From an uncultured Pseudomonadota bacterium (GTDB lineage: Bacteria; Pseudomonadota; Gammaproteobacteria; Burkholderiales; Methylophilaceae), in assembly GCA_903838125.1 (NCBI GenBank), contig CAILXF010000056.1, forward strand, positions 1 through 36,244: 36,244 nt of DNA, read 5' to 3'. Shown piece after piece: positions 1 to 8,112 of this stretch. The notes beneath the pieces were generated by a model. The model was not told the DNA's origin and did no database searches. It was given only the letters and a program-made list of their open reading frames with translations. How positions within the stretch are numbered: position 1 is the first letter of the stretch; every line of letters begins with the position of its first letter. The position numbers and the translations under genes are program-made.

Positions 1-3
1 AAA

Positions 4-12
4 AGTATAGCA
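4..12 (-). promoter_or_regulatory. Possible extended -10 promoter reading off the left edge
   Basis: On the minus strand this is TGC followed by TATACT, an extended -10 form. No good -35 lies 16-18 bases upstream, which extended -10 promoters tolerate. It would drive a gene left of the window, divergent from the cyclophilin at 190. No convincing gene is visible in 1-189. Confidence 0.3.
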
Positions 13-189
13 CAATGAATAATTTTTATTGCGTTGCTCACTGCCATTCGGACAAGACTAGCCTTGATTTTAACAGTATTGCGCCAGCTAATAATGCAAA
101 TATGACAGCATTGGATACTAGAAAATAGTTTACAAAGTCGCCACATACAAATAGCAACTAATTAAAACTGGAATTAACTAAGGAAAAAT

Positions 190-777
190 ATGCGTCAAGT
201 TTATGCTTTTTTAACATGCTTACTTTTAAGTAGCACTTTACTATTTAGCAACACAGCATTTGCGGCCAACCCGCAGCTAGTATTTGAAACCAATCGCGGT
301 GATTTTGTGGTTGAGCTGTATCCAGAAAAGGCGCCTAAAACTGTTGCCAACTTTATTAGCTATGTTAATGCAGGCTTTTATAAAGACACCATATTTCATC
401 GCGTAATTAATCGTTTTATGATTCAAGGTGGCGGCTTTACTGCAGACATGGTTGAAAAAGAAACGCGTGCACCTATTATCAACGAGGCAGGTAATGGCTT
501 GCTCAATGATGTGGGCACCTTAGCAATGGCAAGAACTGCAAACCCTAACTCTGCTACGGCACAATTCTTTATTAACTTAGAAAATAACCAGTTTTTGAAT
601 TACCAAAGTCCGGACCCGGAACTGATCGGTTACTGCGTATTTGGTAGAGTGCTCAAAGGAATGGATGTAGTGCGTGAAATTGCATCTGCCCCTACTGGTA
701 ACGCAGGGCCATATTCTGATGTGCCTAAGTCAAAAATTGTGATCCAACAAGTTAGACTGGTCGGTAAGGCCAATTAA
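190..777 (+). CDS. ppiA: Exported cyclophilin-type peptidyl-prolyl isomerase (PpiA-like)
   Basis: A 195-residue cyclophilin that should catalyse cis/trans isomerisation of Xaa-Pro bonds in the periplasm. Residues 1-25 are a Sec signal peptide: Arg near the N terminus, a hydrophobic run at 6-20, and an AFA cleavage site before Ala26. The mature part is one cyclophilin domain with FHRV at 69-72 (catalytic Arg71), QGGGF at 79-83 and the QFFIN segment at 125-129. The length matches E. coli PpiA. AAGGA lies just upstream of the ATG, so the start is well supported. It is followed after 57 bases by a cytosolic paralogue, suggesting an old tandem duplication in which one copy was exported. Confidence 0.9.
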   Translation: MRQVYAFLTCLLLSSTLLFSNTAFAANPQLVFETNRGDFVVELYPEKAPKTVANFISYVNAGFYKDTIFHRVINRFMIQGGGFTADMVEKETRAPIINEAGNGLLNDVGTLAMARTANPNSATAQFFINLENNQFLNYQSPDPELIGYCVFGRVLKGMDVVREIASAPTGNAGPYSDVPKSKIVIQQVRLVGKAN

Positions 778-834
778 GTAAAAGATACGACTTTATTATT
801 ACAAACTATTTTCACTATTTATTAAGGATTCAAT

Positions 835-1326
835 GTGGTTAAATTACTTACCAATTTCGGCGAAATTACAATAGAACTCAATGCAGAAAAAGCGCCAATT
901 ACAGCGGCTAATTTTCTGCAGTATGTAGACAATGGATTTTTTAACGGTACAATTTTTCACCGTGTCATTGATGGTTTTATGATTCAAGGCGGTGGCTTTG
1001 ACGTCAATATGAATCAAAAAGAATCGCTTGCTGAAATCAAAAATGAAGCTGACAACGGCTTAGCTAATGATATTTACACAGTAGCTATGGCACGAACTTC
1101 AGCTCCGCACTCAGCTAGCAGCCAGTTTTTTATCAATGTTGGCAATAACGATTTTCTTAACCATAGTGGGCCTACATCAAGCGGTTGGGGTTACTGTGTT
1201 TTCGGTAAAGTGACAGCCGGCATGGATGTTGTGGATAAAATTCGCAAAGTAGCGACTGGTAGCAAAAAAGGTCATCAAGACGTACCCGTTGAAAATGTAG
1301 TGATTGAAACTGCAACACGCAGCTAA
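835..1326 (+). CDS. ppiB: Cytosolic cyclophilin peptidyl-prolyl isomerase B
   Basis: A 163-residue cyclophilin without a signal peptide, co-linear with E. coli PpiB over its whole length (opening MVxxxTN, FHRV at 41-44 with catalytic Arg43, QGGGF at 51-55, a Trp-Gly-Tyr-Cys-Val-Phe segment near 118-124). It should act as a general proline isomerase in the cytoplasm. The start is GTG at 835: AAGGA at 824-828 sits 6 bases upstream and the N terminus then aligns with PpiB. An ATG at 833-835 overlaps this GTG in another frame and quickly loses the family sequence. The gene lies between the exported paralogue and lpxH on the same strand. Confidence 0.93.
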   Translation: MVKLLTNFGEITIELNAEKAPITAANFLQYVDNGFFNGTIFHRVIDGFMIQGGGFDVNMNQKESLAEIKNEADNGLANDIYTVAMARTSAPHSASSQFFINVGNNDFLNHSGPTSSGWGYCVFGKVTAGMDVVDKIRKVATGSKKGHQDVPVENVVIETATRS

Positions 1327-1373
1327 TTACTACTCAAGTCTTTCTAAAGACAATCTGAACATCGTCACGATTT

Positions 1374-2138
1374 ATGAAAAATAACGAGAGTAAATCAGGA
1401 TCAAGCCCAGTTCGCCCTGATTTATTTATCTCGGATTTGCATTTATGTGCCAGTCGTCCTGAGATCACCCGAGCTTTTTTAGATTTTCTAAGCAAAACCG
1501 CCACTCAAGCTCACTCGCTCTATATTTTGGGCGATTTATTTGAGTATTGGGCTGGTGATGATGACCTGGAGCAGCATCAAGTTTTGATTGCTGCTTTTAA
1601 AGCTTTAGCAAGTTGCGGGGTAAAGCTTTATTTAATGCATGGCAATCGCGACTTCTTAATTGGAGCTCGATTTTGTGACGCCGCCAACATCCAATTACTC
1701 GCAGACCCAACTTTAATTACTCTGCATGGTAAACGCGTGCTTTTAAGTCATGGAGACTCTCTATGCACGGATGATGTTGACTATCAAGAATTTAGATACC
1801 AGGTTAGGGAATCTCAATGGCAACAAGATTTTCTAATGCAACCACTAGCCAACCGCAAGCAACAGATTGAAGCAATTAGATTACGTAGTGAGCAGGAAAA
1901 ATCGCAAAAATTAGCGCAGATTATGGACGTGAATCAAGATGCTGTAGCCACTTTAGTTAGCGCGTATAATTATCCAGAACTATTGATTCATGGCCACACC
2001 CACCGACCCAATCAGCATAAGTTGCAACTAGATGGTCATCAGGTGACACGATGGGTGTTAGGAGATTGGTATGAACAAGGGAGCTATTTAGCCTGTGACC
2101 AGAATGGCTGCAAGGCCGAGGCCTTGCCAAGCCTTTAA
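1374..2138 (+). CDS. lpxH: UDP-2,3-diacylglucosamine diphosphatase LpxH
   Basis: Hydrolyses UDP-2,3-diacylglucosamine to lipid X and UMP, a step in lipid A synthesis at the inner face of the cytoplasmic membrane. The 254-residue protein carries the full metallophosphatase set: Asp21 and His23 (ISDLHL), Asp54 (LGDLFEYW), Asn91 (HGNRDF), His126 (LSHGDSLCTDD) and His206/His208 (HGHTHRP). The 'IMDVNQ' stretch at 183-188 is also typical of LpxH. It begins about 14 residues before the E. coli protein and has no clear ribosome site, so the exact start is uncertain. Its TAA overlaps the TAA of convergent nusB by 4 bases, so neither gene has an intergenic terminator here. Confidence 0.93.
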   Translation: MKNNESKSGSSPVRPDLFISDLHLCASRPEITRAFLDFLSKTATQAHSLYILGDLFEYWAGDDDLEQHQVLIAAFKALASCGVKLYLMHGNRDFLIGARFCDAANIQLLADPTLITLHGKRVLLSHGDSLCTDDVDYQEFRYQVRESQWQQDFLMQPLANRKQQIEAIRLRSEQEKSQKLAQIMDVNQDAVATLVSAYNYPELLIHGHTHRPNQHKLQLDGHQVTRWVLGDWYEQGSYLACDQNGCKAEALPSL

Positions 2139-2692
2139 ACTTTAGCGTTTCTAACCTCATTAGCGCGCACGTCAGCTGCTAGCTTATCAAGTACGCCATT
2201 AATGTACTTATGACCATCAACACCGCCATAAATCTTAGCTAACTCAACACCTTCGTTGATTACCACGCGGTATGGAATACTTAAATCAAACATCAATTCA
2301 CAGCCTGAAATGCGTAAGATTGCATGCTCAACTGGACTTAACTCGGCAATTGGGCGATCAATAAAGTCGGCTAGTTTAATATCTAGCGCCTCTGCATGCG
2401 TGACCACCGCTTCTAGCAACTGTTTGAAGTAAGCCTCATCTGCCTTGTTGTAATCTGGATCTTCCACCATATCACGAAAAATAGGTGCTAATTCAGAGTG
2501 ATTTAACATGCCGCGATATACTGCTTTTAGAACTAGCTCACGTGATTTTCTACGGTTTTGACCTGAACTTTTTTTAGCAAAACTTTTTTTGGCTGGTTTT
2601 GCATGATTGCCAGCAACTTGCTCTTTAGCTTTATCTGCCACTAAAGTGGTTAACGCCAAATGCTCAGCCTCTGACTTCTCTACCTCAATCAT
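2135..2692 (-). CDS. nusB: Transcription antitermination factor NusB
   Basis: NusB binds boxA RNA with NusE/S10 and promotes antitermination of rRNA operons. The 185-residue protein has the helical NusB fold from about residue 47 (opening [13 protein letters not shown]) through the conserved '[18 protein letters not shown]' region near 148-165 and '[12 protein letters not shown]' near 168-179. E. coli NusB is about 139 residues; the extra ~45 N-terminal residues here are Lys/Ala/Ser-rich and look disordered. The start overlaps the ribH stop as ATGA (2689-2692), fixing the start and indicating translational coupling. The riboflavin-nusB pairing is common in proteobacteria. Confidence 0.93.
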   Translation of the reverse strand: MIEVEKSEAEHLALTTLVADKAKEQVAGNHAKPAKKSFAKKSSGQNRRKSRELVLKAVYRGMLNHSELAPIFRDMVEDPDYNKADEAYFKQLLEAVVTHAEALDIKLADFIDRPIAELSPVEHAILRISGCELMFDLSIPYRVVINEGVELAKIYGGVDGHKYINGVLDKLAADVRANEVRNAKV

Positions 2693-3138
2693 AACGCTCT
2701 GACCAAATTAAACATTTCCACCGCCACTTGTGCAGCTTCAGTACCTTTGATATGCATACGAGCAAGCGCCTGATCATCATCCTCAGTTGTCAAAACGGCA
2801 TTGGCAACTGGTACACCAGTATTTAACTGCACTTCAGATATGCCACGTGCTGACTCATTCGCTACGATTTCAAAATGATAAGTCTCACCACGTACAATGG
2901 CGCCTAATGCAATGAGAGCATCAAATTTTTCACTTAATGCCATATGTTGCAAAATTAATGGGACTTCTAGTGCGCCAGGTACTGTCGCTACTGTAATGGC
3001 ATGATCACTCACGCCCAGTTTAAGCAATTCCTCTTTACAGGCGCTAAGCAAACCATCGCCAATATCACTATTAAATCTTGACATCACAATGCCTACTTGC
3101 ATGTCAGCCCCATTAAGACTTTTCTCTATTTCTCTCAC
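2689..3138 (-). CDS. ribH: 6,7-dimethyl-8-ribityllumazine synthase
   Basis: Penultimate enzyme of riboflavin synthesis: condenses the ribityl-aminopyrimidine with 3,4-dihydroxy-2-butanone 4-phosphate. The 149 residues cover the entire family: SRFN near 20-23, 'VPGALEVPL' near 53-61, the '[12 protein letters not shown]' active-site segment with its His near 88, and '[12 protein letters not shown]' near 113-124. The start is GTG; an upstream ATG is out of play because its frame hits a stop before the GTG. AAGGG lies 9 bases before the GTG. A -10-like TAAAAT on the minus strand at 3181-3186 could drive ribH-nusB, but I see no good -35. The usual ribBA/ribE neighbours are not adjacent. Confidence 0.93.
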   Translation of the reverse strand: MREIEKSLNGADMQVGIVMSRFNSDIGDGLLSACKEELLKLGVSDHAITVATVPGALEVPLILQHMALSEKFDALIALGAIVRGETYHFEIVANESARGISEVQLNTGVPVANAVLTTEDDDQALARMHIKGTEAAQVAVEMFNLVRAL

Positions 3139-3217
3139 GTTTGTCTACCCTTGTTCATTGCTTAAATTGCATAAGCTAGCATTTTACCGCATATCACTAG
3201 CTTGTTTAGCCTATATC

Positions 3218-4894
3218 TCAATGAAATAAAACTGATGCTTTCTGTATAGTGCTCCAAATTCCATAACCAATTGGAATCAACACCAAAGCCCATGCCACAC
3301 TAGTAAGCAATGGATGGCTTGCTGAGCCGGCCACATTAGTGCTATCAGCGTTACCCTTACTAATCACCAAAGATTTATCATGGGCAAGTTTATGCTCTTC
3401 AGCCAACTCTTTATCTGTCATAAAGTATTTTTCATCCACAGGTTTCACTAGGGCATTAGCAATAAAGCCAACCACCAACATACCTGCTAACACTAAAAAA
3501 ATAGGCGCGTAGATTTGACCGTAAGCAACCCCAGATTCTAATCGGGTGTCATGCATATAGTTAACGATAACTGGGCCTAGAATCCCTGCAGTTGACCATG
3601 CCGTAAGCAGTCGGCCATGAATAGCGCCGACAAATTGCGTGCCAAATAGATCAGCCAAATAAGCGGGTATGGTAGCAAAGCCACCGCCATACATGGAAGC
3701 AATCACGCAGAAACTAGCAACGAACAATGCGAGTGACTTGAGCCCTGCCATATAAGTCATACTGCAATACATGGCCGCGCCTAAAATAAAGAAAATATAG
3801 TAGGTACGTTGGCGCCCCAGTTTATCTGATGATGTGGCCCAAGCAAATCTGCCTAAAATATTAAAAATTGATATTAATCCCACAAAGCCCGCAGCCACTG
3901 AAGCTGCGGCGGCTGTTAGTATCAAATCTTTCTTAATCTCTGCAAAACCAATATTAGCCTGCCCGATTAGAGCGCCACTAAACGTTTCCTGCAGCATAGG
4001 TGCGGCTGCACCAATAATACCAATACCTGCCGATACATTCATACACAGCACTAACCATAACAACCAGAATTGCGGAGTTTTATGCGCATTATTTAGATGT
4101 ACATGTCGTGAGGCAATCATGGTGTTTTTCTTAGCTAGTGGTGGTGTCCAATTTGCTGGTAACCAACCTACGGGGGGGACACGATACCCCAAGGATCCAC
4201 CTAGCATAAAGACAAAGTAGATTGCCGCTAATGCCACAAAAGTTTGCCAAACGCCAACGCTAGTAGCCGTTGCAAAATAGGCCATCAACTTAGTTGCGAG
4301 TGGTGAACCTATCATCGCCCCACCGCCAAAACCCATAATAGCCATCCCTGTAGCCATGCCACGGCGATCAGGAAACCACTTAATTAGCGTAGATACTGGC
4401 GAAATATATCCTAGACCCAGCCCGATTCCGCCAATTACGCCAGAGCCTAGCCACATCATCCATAATTGGTGACTATACACACCGTAAGCTGAGATTAATA
4501 AGCCACCGCACCAACAGATCATAGACACCAAACCGGCCTTGCGTGGACCAGCACGCTCAAGCCACCCACCCCACAACGCGGCAGAACAACCTAATAACAC
4601 AAAAAACAGCGTGTACATCCAACCTAAATCAAATTGCGTCCAGTTGCAGTCGGTAGCAAACAACGCTTTAGCCGTGCCAGATAATTTTTCTGCAAAAGTT
4701 GTCGCACCTGCAGCACAGGCTAAGAGTGGCTTACCATCTCCATCCATTAAGGCATTACCTAGGGGCTTCCAAAATACGCTAAAGCCATAAGCCATACCTA
4801 TTGATAGATGCACAGCTAACGCCGCGGGGGGAACCAGCCAGCGATTAAAATTAGCGTTGGCGGTAATATGCTCTTTTGAAAAAAAATCTGCCAT
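3218..4894 (-). CDS. OFA-family major facilitator transporter (oxalate/formate antiporter-like)
   Basis: A 558-residue polytopic inner-membrane carrier. The segment 'GIGLGLGYISPVSTLIKWFPDRRGMATGMAI' (read in pieces, around residues 156-187) is the hallmark of the OFA subgroup, whose known members exchange oxalate/formate or carry other small monocarboxylates. About 12 membrane helices are visible, with a long external loop around 55-85 and a hydrophilic C-terminal region before a final helix. I start at the ATG at 4894 because GAGGGAAG lies about 4 bases upstream and because the 29 upstream codons do not resemble protein. The substrate cannot be read from sequence; formate, oxalate, pyruvate or lactate are all possible. 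Its start faces phoB across 214 bases. Confidence 0.82.
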   Translation of the reverse strand: MADFFSKEHITANANFNRWLVPPAALAVHLSIGMAYGFSVFWKPLGNALMDGDGKPLLACAAGATTFAEKLSGTAKALFATDCNWTQFDLGWMYTLFFVLLGCSAALWGGWLERAGPRKAGLVSMICWCGGLLISAYGVYSHQLWMMWLGSGVIGGIGLGLGYISPVSTLIKWFPDRRGMATGMAIMGFGGGAMIGSPLATKLMAYFATATSVGVWQTFVALAAIYFVFMLGGSLGYRVPPVGWLPANWTPPLAKKNTMIASRHVHLNNAHKTPQFWLLWLVLCMNVSAGIGIIGAAAPMLQETFSGALIGQANIGFAEIKKDLILTAAAASVAAGFVGLISIFNILGRFAWATSSDKLGRQRTYYIFFILGAAMYCSMTYMAGLKSLALFVASFCVIASMYGGGFATIPAYLADLFGTQFVGAIHGRLLTAWSTAGILGPVIVNYMHDTRLESGVAYGQIYAPIFLVLAGMLVVGFIANALVKPVDEKYFMTDKELAEEHKLAHDKSLVISKGNADSTNVAGSASHPLLTSVAWALVLIPIGYGIWSTIQKASVLFH

Positions 4895-4935
4895 TTCTTC
4901 CCTCTCATGCTGCAATGAAAATTTTAGTGATACAC

Positions 4936-4978
4936 CATTTAAATTGGTGCAATTTATGTATGGTGTTACAAAATGAAA
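4936..4978. repeat. TGGTG/CACCA repeat cluster in front of the transporter
   Basis: CACCA at 4934-4938 region faces TGGTG across 7 A/T bases, and a third TGGTG copy follows about 20 bases later (tatggtgttaca). The cluster lies 40-80 bases upstream of the transporter start on its strand, where a regulator could bind. No regulator family is recognised. Confidence 0.3.
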
Positions 4979-5029
4979 CAAATGGCAAATGACTTATTTG
5001 TGAAATTTAGCTTGAGTGGTTTAATAATT

Positions 5030-5062
5030 TGTCATTAAATCGTCACAATAGAGTCATAAACT
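5030..5062 (+). promoter_or_regulatory. Pho box: three tandem 11-bp PhoB half-sites before phoB
   Basis: Three consecutive 11-base units share the (N)GTCA core at exact 11-base spacing: TGTCATTAAAT (5030-5040), CGTCACAATAG (5041-5051) and AGTCATAAACT (5052-5062). The known Pho box is a direct repeat of CTGTCAT plus an A/T-rich 4-mer every 11 bases, replacing the -35. Candidate -10 elements follow: TATAGT (5066-5071) and TAAAAC (5074-5079). The site is 46 bases before the phoB ATG, implying autoregulation. Confidence 0.75.
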
Positions 5063-5108
5063 ATTTATAGTGGTAAAACTTAAGTGTAAGTAGCGATAAG
5101 GAAAATAC

Positions 5109-5795
5109 ATGCCAGCCAATATATTAGTAGTTGAAGATGAACCTGCAATTCAAGAATTGCTTGCCCTTAACATTACCCAAGCTGGCCATAATGCCATGCG
5201 TGCATTAAGCGCTGAGCATGCGCAAGAATTACTCCGTGAAGCCATGCCAGATTTAATTTTATTGGACTGGATGTTGCCTGGCATGAATGGTTTGGAGTTT
5301 GCTCGTAAGTTAAAATCGGACACGCTAACCAAATCTATCCCTATTATCATGCTCACCGCACGTGGTGATGAATATGACAAAGTACGTGGACTTGAAGTGG
5401 GTGCTGACGACTATGTCACTAAACCATTTAGCCCACGTGAACTAAATGCGCGCATTAAAGCTGTGTTGCGCCGTCGCGCACCACAAATGACAGACGACCC
5501 CATAGAAGTAAGTGGCTTGCGCCTAGACCCGACCACGCACCGGGTAACTGGTAAAGATAAAATCATTGACCTTGGCCCTACTGAGTTTAGATTGCTACAC
5601 TTTTTTATGTCTAATGCTGAGCGCGTGCATACTCGAAGTCAATTGTTAGATAAGGTGTGGGGTGATCGCGTTTTTGTTGAAGACCGTACGGTGGATGTCC
5701 ATATACGCCGTTTACGCAATGCACTTTCTATTTCAGGCCATGAAGATTTAATTCAAACTGTTCGTGGTGCTGGTTATCGCTTATCAGTTCAGTGA
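5109..5795 (+). CDS. phoB: Phosphate regulon response regulator PhoB
   Basis: A 228-residue OmpR/PhoB-class regulator. The receiver domain (about 3-118) has the acidic pair Glu9/Asp10, phospho-acceptor Asp53 (LLDWMLPG), Thr83 and Lys105 (VTKPF). The winged-helix DNA-binding domain (about 128-226) contains 'LGPTEFRLLHFFM', the recognition-helix segment 'VFVEDRTVDVHIRRLR' and the final 'VRGAGYRLS'. Co-linearity with E. coli PhoB and a downstream phoR make the PhoB identity strong. AAGGA precedes the ATG. Under phosphate limitation PhoR would phosphorylate it, and it would bind Pho boxes; one lies directly upstream and another upstream of olsB. Confidence 0.93.
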   Translation: MPANILVVEDEPAIQELLALNITQAGHNAMRALSAEHAQELLREAMPDLILLDWMLPGMNGLEFARKLKSDTLTKSIPIIMLTARGDEYDKVRGLEVGADDYVTKPFSPRELNARIKAVLRRRAPQMTDDPIEVSGLRLDPTTHRVTGKDKIIDLGPTEFRLLHFFMSNAERVHTRSQLLDKVWGDRVFVEDRTVDVHIRRLRNALSISGHEDLIQTVRGAGYRLSVQ

Positions 5796-5806
5796 GATGG
5801 AATCAA

Positions 5807-5828
5807 TCGCGCAGGCAAGCCTGCGCGA
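5807..5828. repeat. Perfect GC-rich hairpin between phoB and phoR
   Basis: TCGCGCAGGC, two A bases, then GCCTGCGCGA: a perfect inverted repeat of 10 bases per arm. As RNA it would give a 9-bp stem with a CAAG loop. It starts 11 bases after the phoB stop and is not followed by a T run, so it is not a canonical Rho-independent terminator. It could be an mRNA-stabilising or attenuating structure limiting phoR expression relative to phoB. Confidence 0.6.
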
Positions 5829-5906
5829 CTAAGTTGAATCTATTTAAACTTTTAATTTATTATCAAATTTATACCCGCTTAAATCTTCTGTCAGCAAAAA
5901 CCTAGT

Positions 5907-5912
5907 TATAAT
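5907..5912 (+). promoter_or_regulatory. phoR: Candidate internal promoter for phoR
   Basis: A consensus TATAAT lies 29 bases upstream of the phoR GTG. The -35 region (around 5884-5890) is poor. A lone Pho half-site match, CTGTCAGCAAA, occupies 5888-5898 just upstream, but no second 11-base unit follows. phoR could be partly transcribed independently of phoB. Confidence 0.35.
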
Positions 5913-5941
5913 AAGTCAGCTTTTTTGAGAGAGGTTTGCAA

Positions 5942-7255
5942 GTGCAAGATATACGCTGGAATGCCTTTTGGCTAGGCTTAACACTCATTATCATCTGCCT
6001 AATCACTTGGGCAAGCAGTAGCGCAACGAACGCTCTTTTAGTCTTTTCTGTAGTTATTACGGCCTATCTTATCGGCCATCTATACTGGCTACATCAACTC
6101 AATTTATGGCTTAAAAAACCAGTACTCAACCATATTCCAGACGGTTTAGGCGCGTGGGAGGATATATTCGGTGCCCTATACCAAGAATACCGCCGCCACT
6201 CGCGCAATCAAACCCAATTAAGCTCTGCTTTAGGGCGCTTTCGTCATGCCGCAAGCGCCTTGCCAGATGGCGTAGTCGTTCTTAATGCAGCCAATGAAAT
6301 TGAATGGTGCAACCCTCCAGCTGAAGTCAAATTGGGTCTGGATTTGAAGCAAGATGAGAATCAACCTATAAACTATTTAGTCCGCCATGGTGACTTTGTG
6401 AGTTACTTACAAGCACAAGACTATTCTGAACCTATTAAACTTAAATCATGGCGCAACTTAGACGTGACCCTTGAAATTCAACTTATCCCTTATGGCACTA
6501 AACAGAAACTCCTGATTTGTCGAGATGTTACACAGCTAGAGAAAATTGAAACGATGCGTCGCGACTTTATAGCCAACGTATCGCATGAACTGCGCACGCC
6601 ACTAACTGTTGTAGGCGGATTCGTGGAAACCTTATTGGATATGGAAGGTGCTGTGCCAGAAAGCACCCGTAGCTATTTCAATATGATGCAAGAACAAACT
6701 ATGCGCATGCGTTTATTGATTGACGATTTGCTTACTCTATCCCATATAGAAAGTAACGTGCAGGCTCCTGAAAACATAGAAATAGACATGCCATCATTGC
6801 TAAATATGATCATCAATGATGCCAAGGCGCTTAGCCAAGGCAAACATCAAATCATTGCCAATATAGACCCTCATCTAAATTTATTAGGCGCAGCTGGTGA
6901 ACTACAAAGCGCCATGAGCAATTTAATTAGCAATGCGATACGCTACACGCCAACTGGGGGTGAAATTAAGGTTAAATGGGAGCTAATTAATAACCAAGCC
7001 GTATTTAGTGTCAGCGACAATGGTATTGGTATTGAGCAAAAGCATATTGACAGGCTAACCGAGCGCTTTTATCGGGTTGACCGCAGTCGAAGTCGAGAAA
7101 CTGGCGGCACTGGTCTAGGCCTATCCATTGTAAAACATATCCTAACTCGCCATCAGGCCAAGCTTGAAATCAACAGTGAATTAGGTATAGGAAGCACTTT
7201 TAGCGAAGTATTTCCAAAAGCACGTATTATCCAAAAACAGGTTGCTTTGTTCTAA
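5942..7255 (+). CDS. phoR: Phosphate regulon sensor histidine kinase PhoR
   Basis: A membrane histidine kinase partner of PhoB. From a GTG at 5942 it is 437 residues: two membrane helices near 8-26 and 31-48 with almost no periplasmic loop, a linker, a PAS domain (about 98-195), the HisKA helix with phospho-accepting His215 in 'NVSHELRTP', and the ATPase domain with N-box Asn331/Asn334 region, DNGIG (359-363) and GTGLGLS (389-395). A TTG at 5936 is also in frame, but the strong GAGAGAGG at 5927-5934 is one base from TTG and 7 from GTG, so GTG is preferred. The gap after phoB (about 145 bases) is wider than usual and contains a hairpin and a possible promoter. Confidence 0.92.
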   Translation: MQDIRWNAFWLGLTLIIICLITWASSSATNALLVFSVVITAYLIGHLYWLHQLNLWLKKPVLNHIPDGLGAWEDIFGALYQEYRRHSRNQTQLSSALGRFRHAASALPDGVVVLNAANEIEWCNPPAEVKLGLDLKQDENQPINYLVRHGDFVSYLQAQDYSEPIKLKSWRNLDVTLEIQLIPYGTKQKLLICRDVTQLEKIETMRRDFIANVSHELRTPLTVVGGFVETLLDMEGAVPESTRSYFNMMQEQTMRMRLLIDDLLTLSHIESNVQAPENIEIDMPSLLNMIINDAKALSQGKHQIIANIDPHLNLLGAAGELQSAMSNLISNAIRYTPTGGEIKVKWELINNQAVFSVSDNGIGIEQKHIDRLTERFYRVDRSRSRETGGTGLGLSIVKHILTRHQAKLEINSELGIGSTFSEVFPKARIIQKQVALF

Positions 7256-7274
7256 AAGTGATAATATTTTAGCA

Positions 7275-8018
7275 ATGAGAAACTTAGCGATTATTGCTAT
7301 AACGCCGCTGTTTTTAATCTTAGCTGCATGCGCCAATACACCAACTTCGGCCAACTCTGGAAAGTCTCCAGAGAAAACTATTCCTGTGCAAGGCGATCGT
7401 AGCACTATTAATCAGCTGGCTAAATCTGATTTTGATCGCATGGCAGATGTAGAAATACACGAGAACACAGAAAGTCTGCGATTACTGATGTTAAAACTGT
7501 ATAAGCGCAATCCACACGAACTACAAAAGAGCACTTCGGATGTCCCTGAGAAAATGGTTAACTGGGTGTTTAATGGCGAAACCCAGCATCATTACAAGTT
7601 TGAGTCGATGAATAATACGCAGGACACTGAAGCTATTTTTTTAGCCTTTAAACCGGAGTATACGGGGGATCGCGTCCTCGCTTTCATTGTGGGACTGCAT
7701 ACTATGCTATTAAAAGCCCATGATGGAAAAACAGATTTTTACTTTACTGACACCATTGATCCGCAACACCTCTATAACGCTGCCAGAAATTTTGAAATTG
7801 CTGCTTGGAAAATCTCAAACACTAGAGATGATCAAGGTAATTTATTTTTGTTAAGCAATGAGATTAGCGCTACAGAGCGAAACTTATCGTTTGAACGCGA
7901 GTTTGGAAAAATTATAGGTCGTACGGATTTATTCGCAGTGGCTTTGGCTGAAAAGTCGCAGCGCTTTATTTCACGTGTGATACAAAATCTTACTACAGCG
8001 GTCTTCCTGCCTTTTTAA
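7275..8018 (+). CDS. Lipoprotein of unknown function downstream of phoR
   Basis: A 247-residue predicted lipoprotein. The N terminus is a lipoprotein signal (MRNLAII... then LAAC, with Cys19 as the lipidation site). The next 30 residues are low-complexity Ser/Thr/Pro-rich, a typical tether. The body is mixed alpha/beta and I do not recognise its family; 'LAFIVGLHTMLLKAHDG' near 137-153 and 'LYNAARNFEIAAWKIS' near 169-184 are its most hydrophobic parts. I start at the ATG at 7275 because it begins the signal peptide; an in-frame TTG at 7242 overlaps phoR and spoils it. No strong ribosome site is seen. Expression with phoBR is likely, since only 19 bases separate it from phoR and a terminator follows it. 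Confidence 0.72.
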   Translation: MRNLAIIAITPLFLILAACANTPTSANSGKSPEKTIPVQGDRSTINQLAKSDFDRMADVEIHENTESLRLLMLKLYKRNPHELQKSTSDVPEKMVNWVFNGETQHHYKFESMNNTQDTEAIFLAFKPEYTGDRVLAFIVGLHTMLLKAHDGKTDFYFTDTIDPQHLYNAARNFEIAAWKISNTRDDQGNLFLLSNEISATERNLSFEREFGKIIGRTDLFAVALAEKSQRFISRVIQNLTTAVFLPF

Positions 8019-8066
8019 TGAAACAAACGTAACTCCCTAAGCTCGCTTGAATTTCGTCTCAAAATA

Positions 8067-8089
8067 AAAAGGGGCCTAAGCCCCCTTTT
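8067..8089. terminator. Bidirectional Rho-independent terminator
   Basis: AAAAGGGG and CCCCTTTT arms around a 7-base loop, with A-rich and T-rich flanks on both strands. It lies between the convergent lipoprotein gene (end 8018) and the FAD dehydrogenase gene (end 8113) and can serve both. Confidence 0.8.
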
Positions 8090-8112
8090 CTTATCGTTGA
8101 AAGCCAAAATAA

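Noticed and set aside
3-128. An open frame of about 41 codons at the left edge on the plus strand
   Set aside because: No recognisable protein features, and it ends well before ppiA with no ribosome site at its internal ATG; an extended -10 on the other strand explains the edge equally well.
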